Shown piece after piece: positions 7,618 to 18,111 of a DNA stretch of 18,594 nt; the first letter of the stretch is position 1; each line of letters starts with the position of its first letter. The DNA comes from JBDHAC01 sp039589195 (GTDB lineage Bacteria; Gemmatimonadota; Gemmatimonadetes; Palauibacterales; Palauibacteraceae). A program made the translations under genes and the position numbers. The notes under the pieces are model-generated. The model did not search any database, was not told the DNA's origin, and saw nothing but the letters and a program-made list of their open reading frames with translations. The stretch lies in assembly GCA_039589195.1 (NCBI GenBank), contig JBDHHV010000058.1:1-18594 (forward strand), in the 5' to 3' direction.

Positions 7618-8853
7618 ATGACCGACACCGGCGCTCGCGAGCTGCCTGATGACTCCGCGCCTCTTCGCGAGGCGAATCCGTTCCGTCTCCTTCCCTTTCA
7701 GAGCGAGCGGTTCCCGTTCGGGGCATCCATCCTCTGGACTCCGCGAAAGAGCTGGGTCATCGACGAGCGGCTAATGCCGCGACCCGACATCGTCATCGAT
7801 CAAACGGTGTTCGAGGCGATCGAAAAGCTCCGCTCGGCCCACCCGGCCGGAGAAGCTGCCGGAGTTCTTGTCGGGCACCTGTGCGAGTGCCCCTGGACGC
7901 GTCGCCAATGGGTGCACGCGATGATCGCCGGCGGAGCGATGCTCCCGGCGGATATGCGGCACGATCACGACGCGGGCGCGGGGGAGGATGCCAAGCGGGG
8001 CCGCATCATCGAAGATGTGGTAGTAGAGGCTCTCCGGATGCCTGACCGGGGGGACGCCCTTCCCGTCGGCTGGTTCCGAACTCGGGAGGGATCCGGCTGC
8101 TCGTTGACGAAAGCCGAAGCCGATCTTCATGCGCGCCACTTCACGGAGCCGTGGCAATTCGGCACGCTGATCCTCTCCCCGCCGACGAAGTCGAGCCCTC
8201 GCCAGGGTGTGGTCTTCGTTTCAGGTGAGAGCGGCGAGCTGACAGAGCGTCATTGGTCCTTCTACGAGCGTTTCGACGGAATCACGGACCCGGGGGCCCG
8301 CCCTCTTCACAGCTGGGTGGCATGGGAGGACTATACCACCGGCCGGCCCACCGTCCCGGCCTTCGCACGGACGCGGGCGCCACGGGCACGTCGCCGCGCC
8401 CGGCCCAGCGCTTCGGTTCCCGGGCGGTGGCCCCGCCGTCCAGCCCGTCGACGCGGAGCCACCGTCCTGGCGGCGTCCGCCGTTCTCGCGACCACGATCT
8501 GGCAGGTCTTCAGCGGCAGTCCGTCGGCTTCGGCTGATCTCGCCCCGCCTGTCTCGGTCGATGTGCCCGGCCAGTACGCCTCACCGACTCTTGCGGTGGC
8601 CCACGAGGCTTTCGAGAAGTTCAGACAGGCGTCGCTAGGCTATTTCGATGTGTCCGGAGCGTTTCTCACACAGGAGGTCGGCTGCGCGCGCCTCGTGGTG
8701 GCCTATCGATCCGCAAACGATGCCTTCAACGCACTTGCCTCCGCGCTTCGAGATGATACGAAGCCGGAGACAAGCCCTGTCGACGGAATGGTGGCTGAGA
8801 CAATCCGGGAGATCGAGGCCAGCTTCGTCCGCTCCGGTTGCGGGACGCCGTAG
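7618..8853 (+). CDS. Single-pass membrane protein with a degenerate MPN/JAB-like domain
   Basis: 411 residues. AGGAGG at 7604-7609 supports the ATG at 7618. Residues ~55-220 resemble an MPN (JAB/Mov34) fold: Glu79 before GVLVGH, then VGWFRTREGSGCSLTKAEADL at about 150-170 (quoted here in part: GWFRTREG at 151-158), then HFTEPWQFGTLIL. Where a JAMM metalloprotease would have His-x-His-Pro the protein has Arg154-Thr-Arg156-Glu, and the later Ser and Asp ligands read Thr164 and Glu167, so zinc binding is unlikely. Residues 250-280 are extremely Arg-rich, followed by one transmembrane helix at about 280-298. The C-terminal ~110 residues, with Cys356 and Cys408, should be outside the cytoplasm. 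Function unknown; a non-catalytic ubiquitin-like/peptide-binding or scaffold role is possible. The MPN assignment is by pattern only. Confidence 0.7.
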   Translation: MTDTGARELPDDSAPLREANPFRLLPFQSERFPFGASILWTPRKSWVIDERLMPRPDIVIDQTVFEAIEKLRSAHPAGEAAGVLVGHLCECPWTRRQWVHAMIAGGAMLPADMRHDHDAGAGEDAKRGRIIEDVVVEALRMPDRGDALPVGWFRTREGSGCSLTKAEADLHARHFTEPWQFGTLILSPPTKSSPRQGVVFVSGESGELTERHWSFYERFDGITDPGARPLHSWVAWEDYTTGRPTVPAFARTRAPRARRRARPSASVPGRWPRRPARRRGATVLAASAVLATTIWQVFSGSPSASADLAPPVSVDVPGQYASPTLAVAHEAFEKFRQASLGYFDVSGAFLTQEVGCARLVVAYRSANDAFNALASALRDDTKPETSPVDGMVAETIREIEASFVRSGCGTP

Positions 8854-8876
8854 ACCTCGAAGCACACGAGCTTCGT

Positions 8877-9001
8877 TCAGTAGTCGATGCCGGCCGTGCA
8901 GGTGTACTCGTCCCCGAATCTCTCCCGGTAGGCCTGGGCGATGCCGTCCGTCTTGCAGCCGGGGGATCAAGGAGCATCGCGTTGAGCGGCGGCGGCGCGA
9001 G
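8877..9001 (-). pseudogene. Possible frameshifted C-terminal gene relic
   Basis: Between the MPN-like gene and the next gene, the minus strand reads GCKTDGIAQAYRERFGDEY then TCTAGIDY and a TGA at 8877-8879, a mixed-composition peptide unlike GC shadow. One frame over, immediately upstream, is LNAMLLDPP. The two join smoothly if the run of five C's on the minus strand (8961-8965 on plus, GGGGG) gains one base. No start or ribosome site is visible upstream. It could be a decayed 3' end of a deleted gene, or a sequencing error in a homopolymer at the end of a truncated ORF. The rest of this 190-bp gap shows nothing else. Confidence 0.22.
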
Positions 9002-9043
9002 TCATAAAGCTCGGATTCGAAGGCCCCGACGGGAGAACGCCGT

Positions 9044-9712
9044 GTGAGCCATAGAACCTCCGTTACGTGCGCCCGGATCAGCGCCATCTACTTGCTGGGC
9101 GGCCTGGCCCTGGGGTTGGGCCTCGCGCTGCCTGTGAACGCCGTCCCGATCCATGCCCCGCAGACCATCAAGACCGTGCTTTCGGGGGTGGTCATGCTCA
9201 CCGCCTTGACGTTTGCCGGGGTCGGGTGGGGCCGCGCGCTCGGGCGACGTTACGGGTGGACCGATTCTCGAAAGGCCGGCCGAGCTGCTGGATTCGCGTT
9301 CGGGCCGACGCTTCTCGTCGTCGCGATCCTGCTCGCGCTACTGGAGCCGCTGGTTTTGGAAGCGGCGGGCTTTCCGATCCACGTAGTCTTCACGCTGATG
9401 TTCGTCCCGGCGGCTTTCCTGGTGGCCGCCGTGTCCACGGGCGCCGTTGTGGCGACCGTGGCTGATCGGCGGCACGCCCTCCGGGCAGCGGTTCAAACAG
9501 GAGCGGGGGCCGCCGCGGGTTTCCTGATCGCCAACGTGCTGATGGACCTGATGGGGTGGCGGGTGGGTGCGCCCGGCGCCGCCGAACGGGCGACGATGTT
9601 GACCGTCAGCCTGGTCGGCACCCTCGCCGCGGCGCTCGTCGGTGGCGCGGTCTTGGGCGTGGCGCTCGACCGGGTGGGTCGGCAAGCGGAGGCGGGAAAC
9701 AGCGATCGATGA
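9044..9712 (+). CDS. Six-helix integral membrane protein, function unknown
   Basis: 222 residues; GGGAG at 9031-9035 lies 8 bp before the GTG start. Six hydrophobic segments are visible at about 12-34, 41-63, 83-108, 110-140, 148-172 and 184-209, with short polar loops and an Arg-rich loop between helices 2 and 3 (GRALGRRYGWTDSRKAGRA). The second half is very Ala/Gly/Val-rich. I do not recognise a transporter or enzyme signature, and no charged residue in the membrane stands out. It lies 190 bp after the MPN-like gene and 350 bp before the transmembrane kinase, same strand, so co-transcription is possible but not indicated. Confidence 0.72.
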   Translation: MSHRTSVTCARISAIYLLGGLALGLGLALPVNAVPIHAPQTIKTVLSGVVMLTALTFAGVGWGRALGRRYGWTDSRKAGRAAGFAFGPTLLVVAILLALLEPLVLEAAGFPIHVVFTLMFVPAAFLVAAVSTGAVVATVADRRHALRAAVQTGAGAAAGFLIANVLMDLMGWRVGAPGAAERATMLTVSLVGTLAAALVGGAVLGVALDRVGRQAEAGNSDR

Positions 9713-10062
9713 CCGCTCCGCGACCCTGCAGGGACCGCACCACGGTGGGCCACGGTGGGCAACGGCACAATTGGTGTCACACGATCCTCGAGCCGGCCGG
9801 GGATCACAAGTGTCCGCACCACGATGATCCGCGCGCGCGTAGCGGCCGCCACGTTCGCACCGCTCGAACTCGTGAGCTCGACCCGCATGCCGGACTGGCC
9901 CCGTCGGACTGGAAGCGGAAGTACTGCGCCGTCGACGCGCCGAGATTGAAGGTCAAGGTGGCACGGCGACGTGCACGGAGCGCGAAAGCCACCGCAGGAC
10001 AGGGGCTGCGCGAGAACGGGTGGGTCGCGTCGCCATCCTCCAGTTGCCATCTTGATTGCTTG
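9713..10062. other. 350-bp stretch without a convincing gene
   Basis: The kinase frame is open upstream through this region but the translation is low-quality (His/Arg/Pro-rich) and lacks any domain, so I treat it as non-coding leader. It holds one perfect 10-bp tandem duplication, CACGGTGGGC at 9741-9750 and 9751-9760. No terminator, clear promoter or RNA fold was found by eye. Confidence 0.5.
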
Positions 10063-12735
<2,673 letters not shown>

Positions 12736-12835
12736 ATCCGCGGATTCATCGCGCCCGGCGCGCCCCGAGCGATCGCGTTGCGAGAACCCCGAGCCCTCGC
12801 CGATCTTGTGGAACGGCCGGGGCGCACGTCCGGAA

Positions 12836-12870
12836 ACGTGAAAGCCCCCGACTCGCGGGGGCTTTCATGT
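12836..12870. terminator. Bidirectional terminator hairpin between kinase and tRNA
   Basis: Core stem GAAAGCCCCCG (12840-12850) pairing with CGGGGGCTTTC (12856-12866) around the loop ACTCG. Outer pairs extend the stem to 12836 and 12870 with one G-T wobble. A-run and T-run sit at the stem base on both strands, the classical layout for a terminator working in both directions: for the kinase mRNA from the left and for the minus-strand tRNA, whose 3' end is at 12872. Confidence 0.82.
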
Positions 12871-12871
12871 A

Positions 12872-12944
12872 AGCGGGCGACCGGGGTCGAACCGGCGACC
12901 TTCAGCTTGGAAGGCTGACGCTCTGCCAACTGAGCTACGCCCGC
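12872..12944 (-). tRNA. tRNA-Gly, anticodon TCC
   Basis: 73 nt including the discriminator base, reading on the minus strand. Acceptor stem GCGGGCG pairs perfectly with CGCCCGC; D-arm GCTC-AGTTGGCA-GAGC; anticodon stem TCAGC/GCTGA with loop CTTCCAA, giving anticodon TCC (reads GGA and probably GGG); T-arm GCCGG-TTCGACC-CCGGT with one G-T wobble at its outer end; discriminator T. CCA is not encoded and must be added after transcription. It decodes glycine. Confidence 0.96.
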
Positions 12945-12949
12945 GGGTG

Positions 12950-12968
12950 GGGCGCCAATCTGGCGCCC
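12950..12968. other. Short perfect hairpin between tRNA and nucleotidyltransferase gene
   Basis: GGGCGCCA (12950-12957), loop ATC, TGGCGCCC (12961-12968): an 8-bp perfect stem only 5 bp upstream of the tRNA 5' end and 54 bp after the stop of the minus-strand nucleotidyltransferase gene. No T-run follows. It may terminate or stabilise the upstream mRNA, or mark its processing end. Confidence 0.45.
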
Positions 12969-13022
12969 GGCGTGGGGCCCGGGCAAGCTTTCCGCGGTCC
13001 ACGTCCGCCACCTCGAACGGGT

Positions 13023-13886
13023 CTAGTGACCGTAGGCGTCACGCATTGCAGCCATCAGGCGCTCGGGATCCCCTACATCCACGAAGGGTTCCTCCGAAAC
13101 GCTAACCCCATCGATGACGATCCCGTCCTCGAGCGCGGTCCGCAGCGCGTCACCAAACACCAGTTCCCGCGGGGATTCATCGCCGGATTCGGACGCCCGA
13201 GCGGCAGCCCGATCCCAGGCCGCGACCGCCTCGTGCAGGTAGTGGCCGAAATCCGGGCCCCAAACGGCCAGGGTCCAGGTCGGGCGCTCGTCGTTCTCGG
13301 CAGGCTCCGGATCGATGGCCGTGACTCGACCGTCCTCACCCACGGCCACACGCTCGGTACGGTAGTCCGGCGACGGGGGGAACAGGCCCAGCACGATGTC
13401 CGCCTCCGATTCATGCCACCGGTCCAGCAACGCACGAAACGGGTCCTGGATCCGCAGGAGGACATCCGGAAACCCGAGCGCGACGATCGAGCCGGCGGTG
13501 AACGGATACGCCGCGTCCACGGAGTGCGCAGGGCTCGGGGAATCCTCCAGCACGAGATAGGAGAGCGCCACGCCCACGGCCTCGCCCTGCCTCAGGTGCG
13601 CCGGCACATCCCACTTGCCGCTTCGGATCGGAACGTACGCCCGCTCGACCCCGGCGCGGGCCAGCGCGCGCAACACGCCGTAGCACACGGGCTCGGGCTC
13701 GACGTCGGTCCGCTCCCCCGGAGAGTGGGTTACCTCCGCCGCGGGGTGAGTCCCCTCCCCCTCGGAGCGCCCGGGCGGGCCTAGGAGGGGGAGAAGCTCC
13801 TTGCTACACGGCAGCCACCCGAGGCGCTCGGCGCGGCCCGCCGCGGGGACGACGCCGACGACCGGCGGGCCGGAAGTGTCTTCCAC
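13023..13886 (-). CDS. Nucleotidyltransferase of the sugar-phosphate (dTDP-glucose pyrophosphorylase-like) family
   Basis: 287 residues from the GTG at 13886. Enzymes of this family transfer a nucleotide to a sugar phosphate and release pyrophosphate. Seen: VVGVVPAAGRAERLG at 9-23 and Lys29 in CSKELLPL, matching the nucleotide-binding GxxPAAGxGxRL...PK loop; then YGVLRALARAGVERAYVPI, VALGFPDVLLRIQDPF, ADIVLGLFPP, TLAVWGPDFGHYLHE and SEEPFVDVGDPERLM. The GFPDVLL form in place of the common GDD/GDN occurs in a subgroup of this family (from memory). The frame is open to a TTG at 13952 that would overlap the peptidase gene, but homology begins only at VVGVVP, so I prefer GTG 13886, 17 bp after the peptidase stop. 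An acidic/Pro/Gly insert follows the signature. Sugar substrate unknown; no glycosyltransferase is nearby. Confidence 0.82.
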   Translation of the reverse strand: MEDTSGPPVVGVVPAAGRAERLGWLPCSKELLPLLGPPGRSEGEGTHPAAEVTHSPGERTDVEPEPVCYGVLRALARAGVERAYVPIRSGKWDVPAHLRQGEAVGVALSYLVLEDSPSPAHSVDAAYPFTAGSIVALGFPDVLLRIQDPFRALLDRWHESEADIVLGLFPPSPDYRTERVAVGEDGRVTAIDPEPAENDERPTWTLAVWGPDFGHYLHEAVAAWDRAAARASESGDESPRELVFGDALRTALEDGIVIDGVSVSEEPFVDVGDPERLMAAMRDAYGH

Positions 13887-13903
13887 GAGGCTGCCCGGCG
13901 TCG

Positions 13904-15493
13904 CTACCGACGCGAGGACCAATCCCGCCGAGCCGGTTGGCACTCGGGCCAAGTCCTTGGTTCGCCGTTGAACGGGCTCACGCCCAGCTCGGCGCGCCGG
14001 GTCCTGGGCGTGCGAGCTTCGTCCTCCGACGCCTGGTAGACCAGCATCGCCGCGAGCGTCGCGTTATTGCGGACCTCGTCGAAGCTGATCTTGTCGTACG
14101 TGTCGCGGTTCGTGTGCCATGTATAGGCGAAGTAGTTCCAACTCAACGAGCCGAGGCTGAAGCCGGGCGCGCCCGCGCAGATGAACGAGGCGTGGTCGCT
14201 ACCACCGCCGGACGGGGCGCCGGGGAAGCTGAAGTCGATGTGTTGGGTGATGTCCTGTGGGACCTGCGCGAGCCAGCGGGCTAGATGCCCGGCGGCGTCC
14301 GTGAGCCCCTGGCTCGACATCCTCACCACCCGCCCGGTGCCGTTGTCCTGGTTGAACAGCGCCTGGAGCCCGTCCACGACATCGGGGTTGTCGGCGGCGA
14401 AGCCGCGCGAGCCGATGAGCCCCTGCTCCTCCCCCGACCAGTGGCCGACGAGGATGGTCCGCTTGGGATTCGGGTAGGCCTTCTTCAGGATCCGCATGGC
14501 TTCGAGCATCGTGATGGTGCCCGTGCCGTTGTCGGTGGCGCCGGACGACCCATCCCAGGAGTCGAAGTGCGCGGACATCATCACGTACTCGTCCGGAAGC
14601 TCCGAGCCCGGGATGCGACCGATCACGTTGAACACCGGCCCCTCGCCCAGGAACTCGCCCTCGGCGAATACTTCCACCACCGGACTCTGCCCGTTCTCCG
14701 CCAGTCGGGCCAGAAGCCCGTAGTCCTCGCAGCCCACACCCACGGTCGGAATGTTCCGGGTTCCCGCGTCGAACACGCGGTGCACTCCCCAGCCGCTCGA
14801 CCAAATCGACGTGAGCACACCGATCGCGCCGGCCTCTTCGAGCCGCCGGGCGATGGCCCGCTCGCGCCCCCTGCCCTGCAACTCCGGAGCGGCGGCCTCC
14901 ATGCGAGCGCTCCATGCCTGCTGCGCCGCCTCCCGCGACTCGCGCATCCGCTCCACCGTCTCGTCCGTGGCCCACTCCTCCCAATCGGAGTTGGGGCGGC
15001 AGGTGGGCTGCGGGAAGGAGACCAGCACCAGCTTCCCGCTCGCGGTCGGGAGCCACGCGTCGAACGCGCCTGGATCCGTCACATCCGGGATCGTGACGAC
15101 CTCGCCATGGACGGGACCTCCGGCTGTGCCGGGGCTCCACGCGAGGAGCATGGCCTCCAGGCTCCGCACGCGCGGCTCGAGGAGGTCGACGTGCGTCCGC
15201 CCCCGTTGCCACCGCATCCAGGTGCCGTACTGCTCCTGCGCGGCCTCGATGCCCCAACCCGCGTAGGTGCGGATCAGCCACTCCTGACCCGCTTCCATCC
15301 CCGGGGTGCCGGTGAGCCGCGGACCGATCGAGTCCAACAGCGCCTGCGCGAGCCGTGCCGTTTGAGAGTTCTCGATCCCTTCCTCCCACATCGCACGGAT
15401 CACGGGATCGTCGGTTGTGAACGTCTGAGCCTGTACCGAACCGGCCAGGACGAGACCTGTCAGGGCGAACAGGGCCGACCATGAGTGTTTCAT
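13904..15493 (-). CDS. Secreted M28 family metallopeptidase with PA-type insert
   Basis: 529 residues. Signal peptide MKHSWSALFALTGLVLAGSVQAQ, with cleavage near AQA. It hydrolyses peptides (aminopeptidase or carboxypeptidase; not resolvable) with two zinc ions outside the cytoplasm. Residues ~125-290 form a PA-like insert; the peptidase domain follows: HFDSWD (His309, Asp311), GATDNGTG with Asp321, WSGEEQGL with catalytic Glu355 and ligand Glu356, FNQDNGTG with Asp383, GGSDHASF, and WHTNRDTYD with His460. All five expected zinc ligands are present. The tail GVSPFNGEPRTWPECQPA is a pattern I associate with this lineage. GAGGTGAT at 15498-15505, close to the ATG, is a canonical ribosome site. 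The gene is followed within 17 bp by the nucleotidyltransferase, likely in the same mRNA. Confidence 0.95.
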   Translation of the reverse strand: MKHSWSALFALTGLVLAGSVQAQTFTTDDPVIRAMWEEGIENSQTARLAQALLDSIGPRLTGTPGMEAGQEWLIRTYAGWGIEAAQEQYGTWMRWQRGRTHVDLLEPRVRSLEAMLLAWSPGTAGGPVHGEVVTIPDVTDPGAFDAWLPTASGKLVLVSFPQPTCRPNSDWEEWATDETVERMRESREAAQQAWSARMEAAAPELQGRGRERAIARRLEEAGAIGVLTSIWSSGWGVHRVFDAGTRNIPTVGVGCEDYGLLARLAENGQSPVVEVFAEGEFLGEGPVFNVIGRIPGSELPDEYVMMSAHFDSWDGSSGATDNGTGTITMLEAMRILKKAYPNPKRTILVGHWSGEEQGLIGSRGFAADNPDVVDGLQALFNQDNGTGRVVRMSSQGLTDAAGHLARWLAQVPQDITQHIDFSFPGAPSGGGSDHASFICAGAPGFSLGSLSWNYFAYTWHTNRDTYDKISFDEVRNNATLAAMLVYQASEDEARTPRTRRAELGVSPFNGEPRTWPECQPARRDWSSRR

Positions 15494-15592
15494 CGTATCA
15501 CCTCGATCGTGCTGGTTGAGTCATGTGTCGTGTCAGGGTGATGGATGGGAAGTCCAGCGGCAAGACGCGGGCTGATCGGCCCGGACCACACC

Positions 15593-17983
15593 CTACGAGG
15601 CCCACTCGCCCCGTGTGTCCGCCCGCTCGATCGGGTGGGCTTTGACCGATTCGCCGGGAGAGTTGGAGCAGTGTCGCCAGAGCGCGACGAGCGACGCCAG
15701 GTACAGCGTCGCCGCCAGCGGCACCATCCCCCGGATGCCGAGCGCCATCGTCGAGTATTCCAGCCAGCCCCCGACGGCAGACCCGAGTATGTTCGCGCCA
15801 AGTGCGGCGCCGGCGACCGCGGACGTTTCGAACGAGCGAGCAAAGACGAGCCCCGCGAAATAGACCGGTGACAGCGCCAGGAGTCCGTACCCATAACGGA
15901 TCGCGGTCGCCTCGCCCAGAACGGCGTGCGGCTCCATCAGGAAGCTGACGACGGCCGCCGCGCCCAGCCCGCTGTACGCCACCCAGTACGGGACGCGCCG
16001 GACTACTGCCACGGTGAGATTTGCGAGAACGATGAGCGAGAGAACGGTCGCGATAGCCACGGCGGACACGATCCAGGTCGTGCCAAAGAGGAGCGCGAGC
16101 CGGTTGATCGCGTAGACCTCCATCAGGAGGAAGGCGGCGCCCAGAAAGAACATGTGCGCGTGGTAGGGCGTCGCGCGGGTCAAGGGGACGCCGCCCCGTC
16201 TCAGTACGACGGTCGAGACGATCGCCAGCAGGGACACGACGAACAGGTAGGCAAACGGGATCCCGCGGTCCTCGAGATAGAGGAACGGCCAGTCGTCCGT
16301 CGGGAGCGCCACGGGTGAAGCTTCGGGTGACCTGAGCGCCGACCCCGAGGCCGTCTCGATCGCGGTCGCTGTCCTCGAATTCGCTGTGGGCATGACGCAG
16401 CGGTAGCTCACCCAGACGTGAAACACCTGCTCCGTCACCACCCCACCGCATGCGGCTGCGACCAGCCGCCGGAGTCTCTCGCCGAACCAGGGCTTGAAGA
16501 CCGCCGCCGTAACGATCAACGAACCACCGGTCTCGAGCAGACCCGCAGCCGACGCGAAGCTCTCCAACGTGAACACGAAGTTGTCGAGCCTGACGCTCGA
16601 CATGCCCAGCTGGGTGTGCGAATCGAGCAGGCCGAATACGACCGCGTCGTAGCTGGCCGGCTCAACGAGCCGAAAAGCGCGTCGGGCGTCCTCGACGATC
16701 ACGTTGACCCGCGGATCGCCGTACGGGTCCTCGGGATGGTGCTGACGACCCATTTCAAGGATCGCGGGGTCGATCTCGACCGCATCAACGTGACCCGCCC
16801 CGGCTCGGAGCGCGGCGGCCACGTCGTTTCCAGTCCCCGTGCCCACGATCAGCACCCGGTCGAGCTTCGACAGCCCCTCGAACGACGCGTCGTAGTGCGG
16901 ATAGGGGATAAAGCCGTATCGCTCGATCGACTCCGGGCGAAGATCGATCGCAAGCTGGTAGAAGACGTCCGACACCTGAACGAGATAGCCATCGGCGACG
17001 GTCCCATCGGGGCCGGGTATCGACGTCTCGTAACCGACGAGCTTCTGATATGGCGACCACCGCGTGTCGCCGACGGACGGTACGGTGAGCAAGGTGACGA
17101 TCACGGCCAGGCTCACAACGGCCACGATCTCGCGCCGCCCCCGGATCCACCACAGCAACGGCACGAGCCCGAAGGTGAACCAGACCCAGGGCGGTGTCTG
17201 CAGGAAGCTCAGCGCCGTGAACGACAGAATCCCGACGAGACTCCCGAGGATGTTTATCGTGTAGCCAGTCAGGCGCGGAATTCCCTTGAACGCCTCTGCG
17301 AGGATTCTCCCCAGGCGCGCGAAGAGTAGCATGATCGAGACGAGCATCAGCGTGCAGAACGCGCCGATGAGGACCTGCCCGGCCGCGCGCGCGAGGGTTC
17401 CGACCTCTCGTATCCCGATGTCTCCGAGGACGAGCTCCGAGCTCGCCACGAGGGTGAGCTTGCTCAGCGAGCTGTCGATGATCGGGGCACCGCCTCCGAG
17501 AAGACCGATCAGCGGGACGAGCCACAGCAAGAACAAAGGCGCCTGGCGAGAGGAGCCGTTCCCCTGCCACAGACCGAGCCCCAGTCCGAGGAAGCTGGCG
17601 ATCAAAGGTATGTTCTTGAAGAAGGCGAAGATCCGGATCTGCGAGCCTACGTACCGGATCAACAGGATCTCTATGAAGAGGACCGCGAAACTGGCGAGAA
17701 AGAGTGTGGCGTAAGGCCGCAGGACCGACTCGTCAGACGGGTGCCCAATTGATGCATCGCCGCGACGGTGGTTGGCCGCCTCGCGAATCGTCCCTCCGAG
17801 CACCCGGGGAACGATGAGAGCTGTCATGATCAGAGCCAGTCCGACGCCCACGGACTGCACCAGGCCGGCCCCCTCGACCTCGGACGTCGCGGATTGCCGC
17901 CACAAGACCCACAGAGAAGACGAGGTCAGCCCGACGCCGAGCCAACCCGTAATCCTCTGCCATTGTGGCAACGATGTGTACAC
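15593..17983 (-). CDS. Membrane-embedded spermidine-synthase-like (SAM-binding) protein
   Basis: 796 residues. N-terminal half: about eight membrane helices (roughly 11-28, 40-59, 91-112, 118-140, 149-164, 203-223, 240-280, 285-301). Middle, residues ~340-530: a Rossmann methyltransferase/aminopropyltransferase domain with VLIVGTGTGNDVAAAL (377-392), acidic Glu403 in AVEIDP, VEDARRAF with Asp432, YDAVVFGLLDSHTQLG and VRLDNFVFTLESF. C-terminal part: about six further helices (573-594, 607-630, 633-661, 665-684, 698-716, 722-770). The catalytic Asp of true spermidine synthases (in YDxIIxD) reads Gly here, so polyamine synthesis is doubtful. Start GTG at 17983 with GGAGG at 17988-17992, four bases away. 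99 bp separate its TAG from the M28 start. Substrate unknown; a lipid or envelope modification is a guess. Confidence 0.85.
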   Translation of the reverse strand: MYTSLPQWQRITGWLGVGLTSSSLWVLWRQSATSEVEGAGLVQSVGVGLALIMTALIVPRVLGGTIREAANHRRGDASIGHPSDESVLRPYATLFLASFAVLFIEILLIRYVGSQIRIFAFFKNIPLIASFLGLGLGLWQGNGSSRQAPLFLLWLVPLIGLLGGGAPIIDSSLSKLTLVASSELVLGDIGIREVGTLARAAGQVLIGAFCTLMLVSIMLLFARLGRILAEAFKGIPRLTGYTINILGSLVGILSFTALSFLQTPPWVWFTFGLVPLLWWIRGRREIVAVVSLAVIVTLLTVPSVGDTRWSPYQKLVGYETSIPGPDGTVADGYLVQVSDVFYQLAIDLRPESIERYGFIPYPHYDASFEGLSKLDRVLIVGTGTGNDVAAALRAGAGHVDAVEIDPAILEMGRQHHPEDPYGDPRVNVIVEDARRAFRLVEPASYDAVVFGLLDSHTQLGMSSVRLDNFVFTLESFASAAGLLETGGSLIVTAAVFKPWFGERLRRLVAAACGGVVTEQVFHVWVSYRCVMPTANSRTATAIETASGSALRSPEASPVALPTDDWPFLYLEDRGIPFAYLFVVSLLAIVSTVVLRRGGVPLTRATPYHAHMFFLGAAFLLMEVYAINRLALLFGTTWIVSAVAIATVLSLIVLANLTVAVVRRVPYWVAYSGLGAAAVVSFLMEPHAVLGEATAIRYGYGLLALSPVYFAGLVFARSFETSAVAGAALGANILGSAVGGWLEYSTMALGIRGMVPLAATLYLASLVALWRHCSNSPGESVKAHPIERADTRGEWAS

Positions 17984-18111
17984 CGAACCTCCAGGATCCT
18001 CGCCAACCAGCCGCCGGGGGGCGGAAACAAGGGCGGAGCCAATGCAAGAGCGTGGCCCCGTGTCGTGAGGTTGGCCAGGACACTGATTGGCCGCCCGGCG
18101 CCGTCAGCCGG

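Noticed and set aside
6626..7621. 331-codon plus-strand open frame across the SDR and beta-rich protein genes
   Set aside because: Antisense shadow; both minus-strand genes have ribosome sites and the SDR has full motifs.
9556..10062. Upstream extension of the transmembrane kinase frame
   Set aside because: It overlaps the end of the membrane-protein gene and has no domain-like content; the kinase begins right after the ATG at 10063.
14199..15484. Long open frames on both strands (minus 14199-15482, plus 14285-15484) over the M28 gene
   Set aside because: Composition dominated by Arg, Gly and Pro, no domain; the M28 frame has a signal peptide and all zinc ligands.
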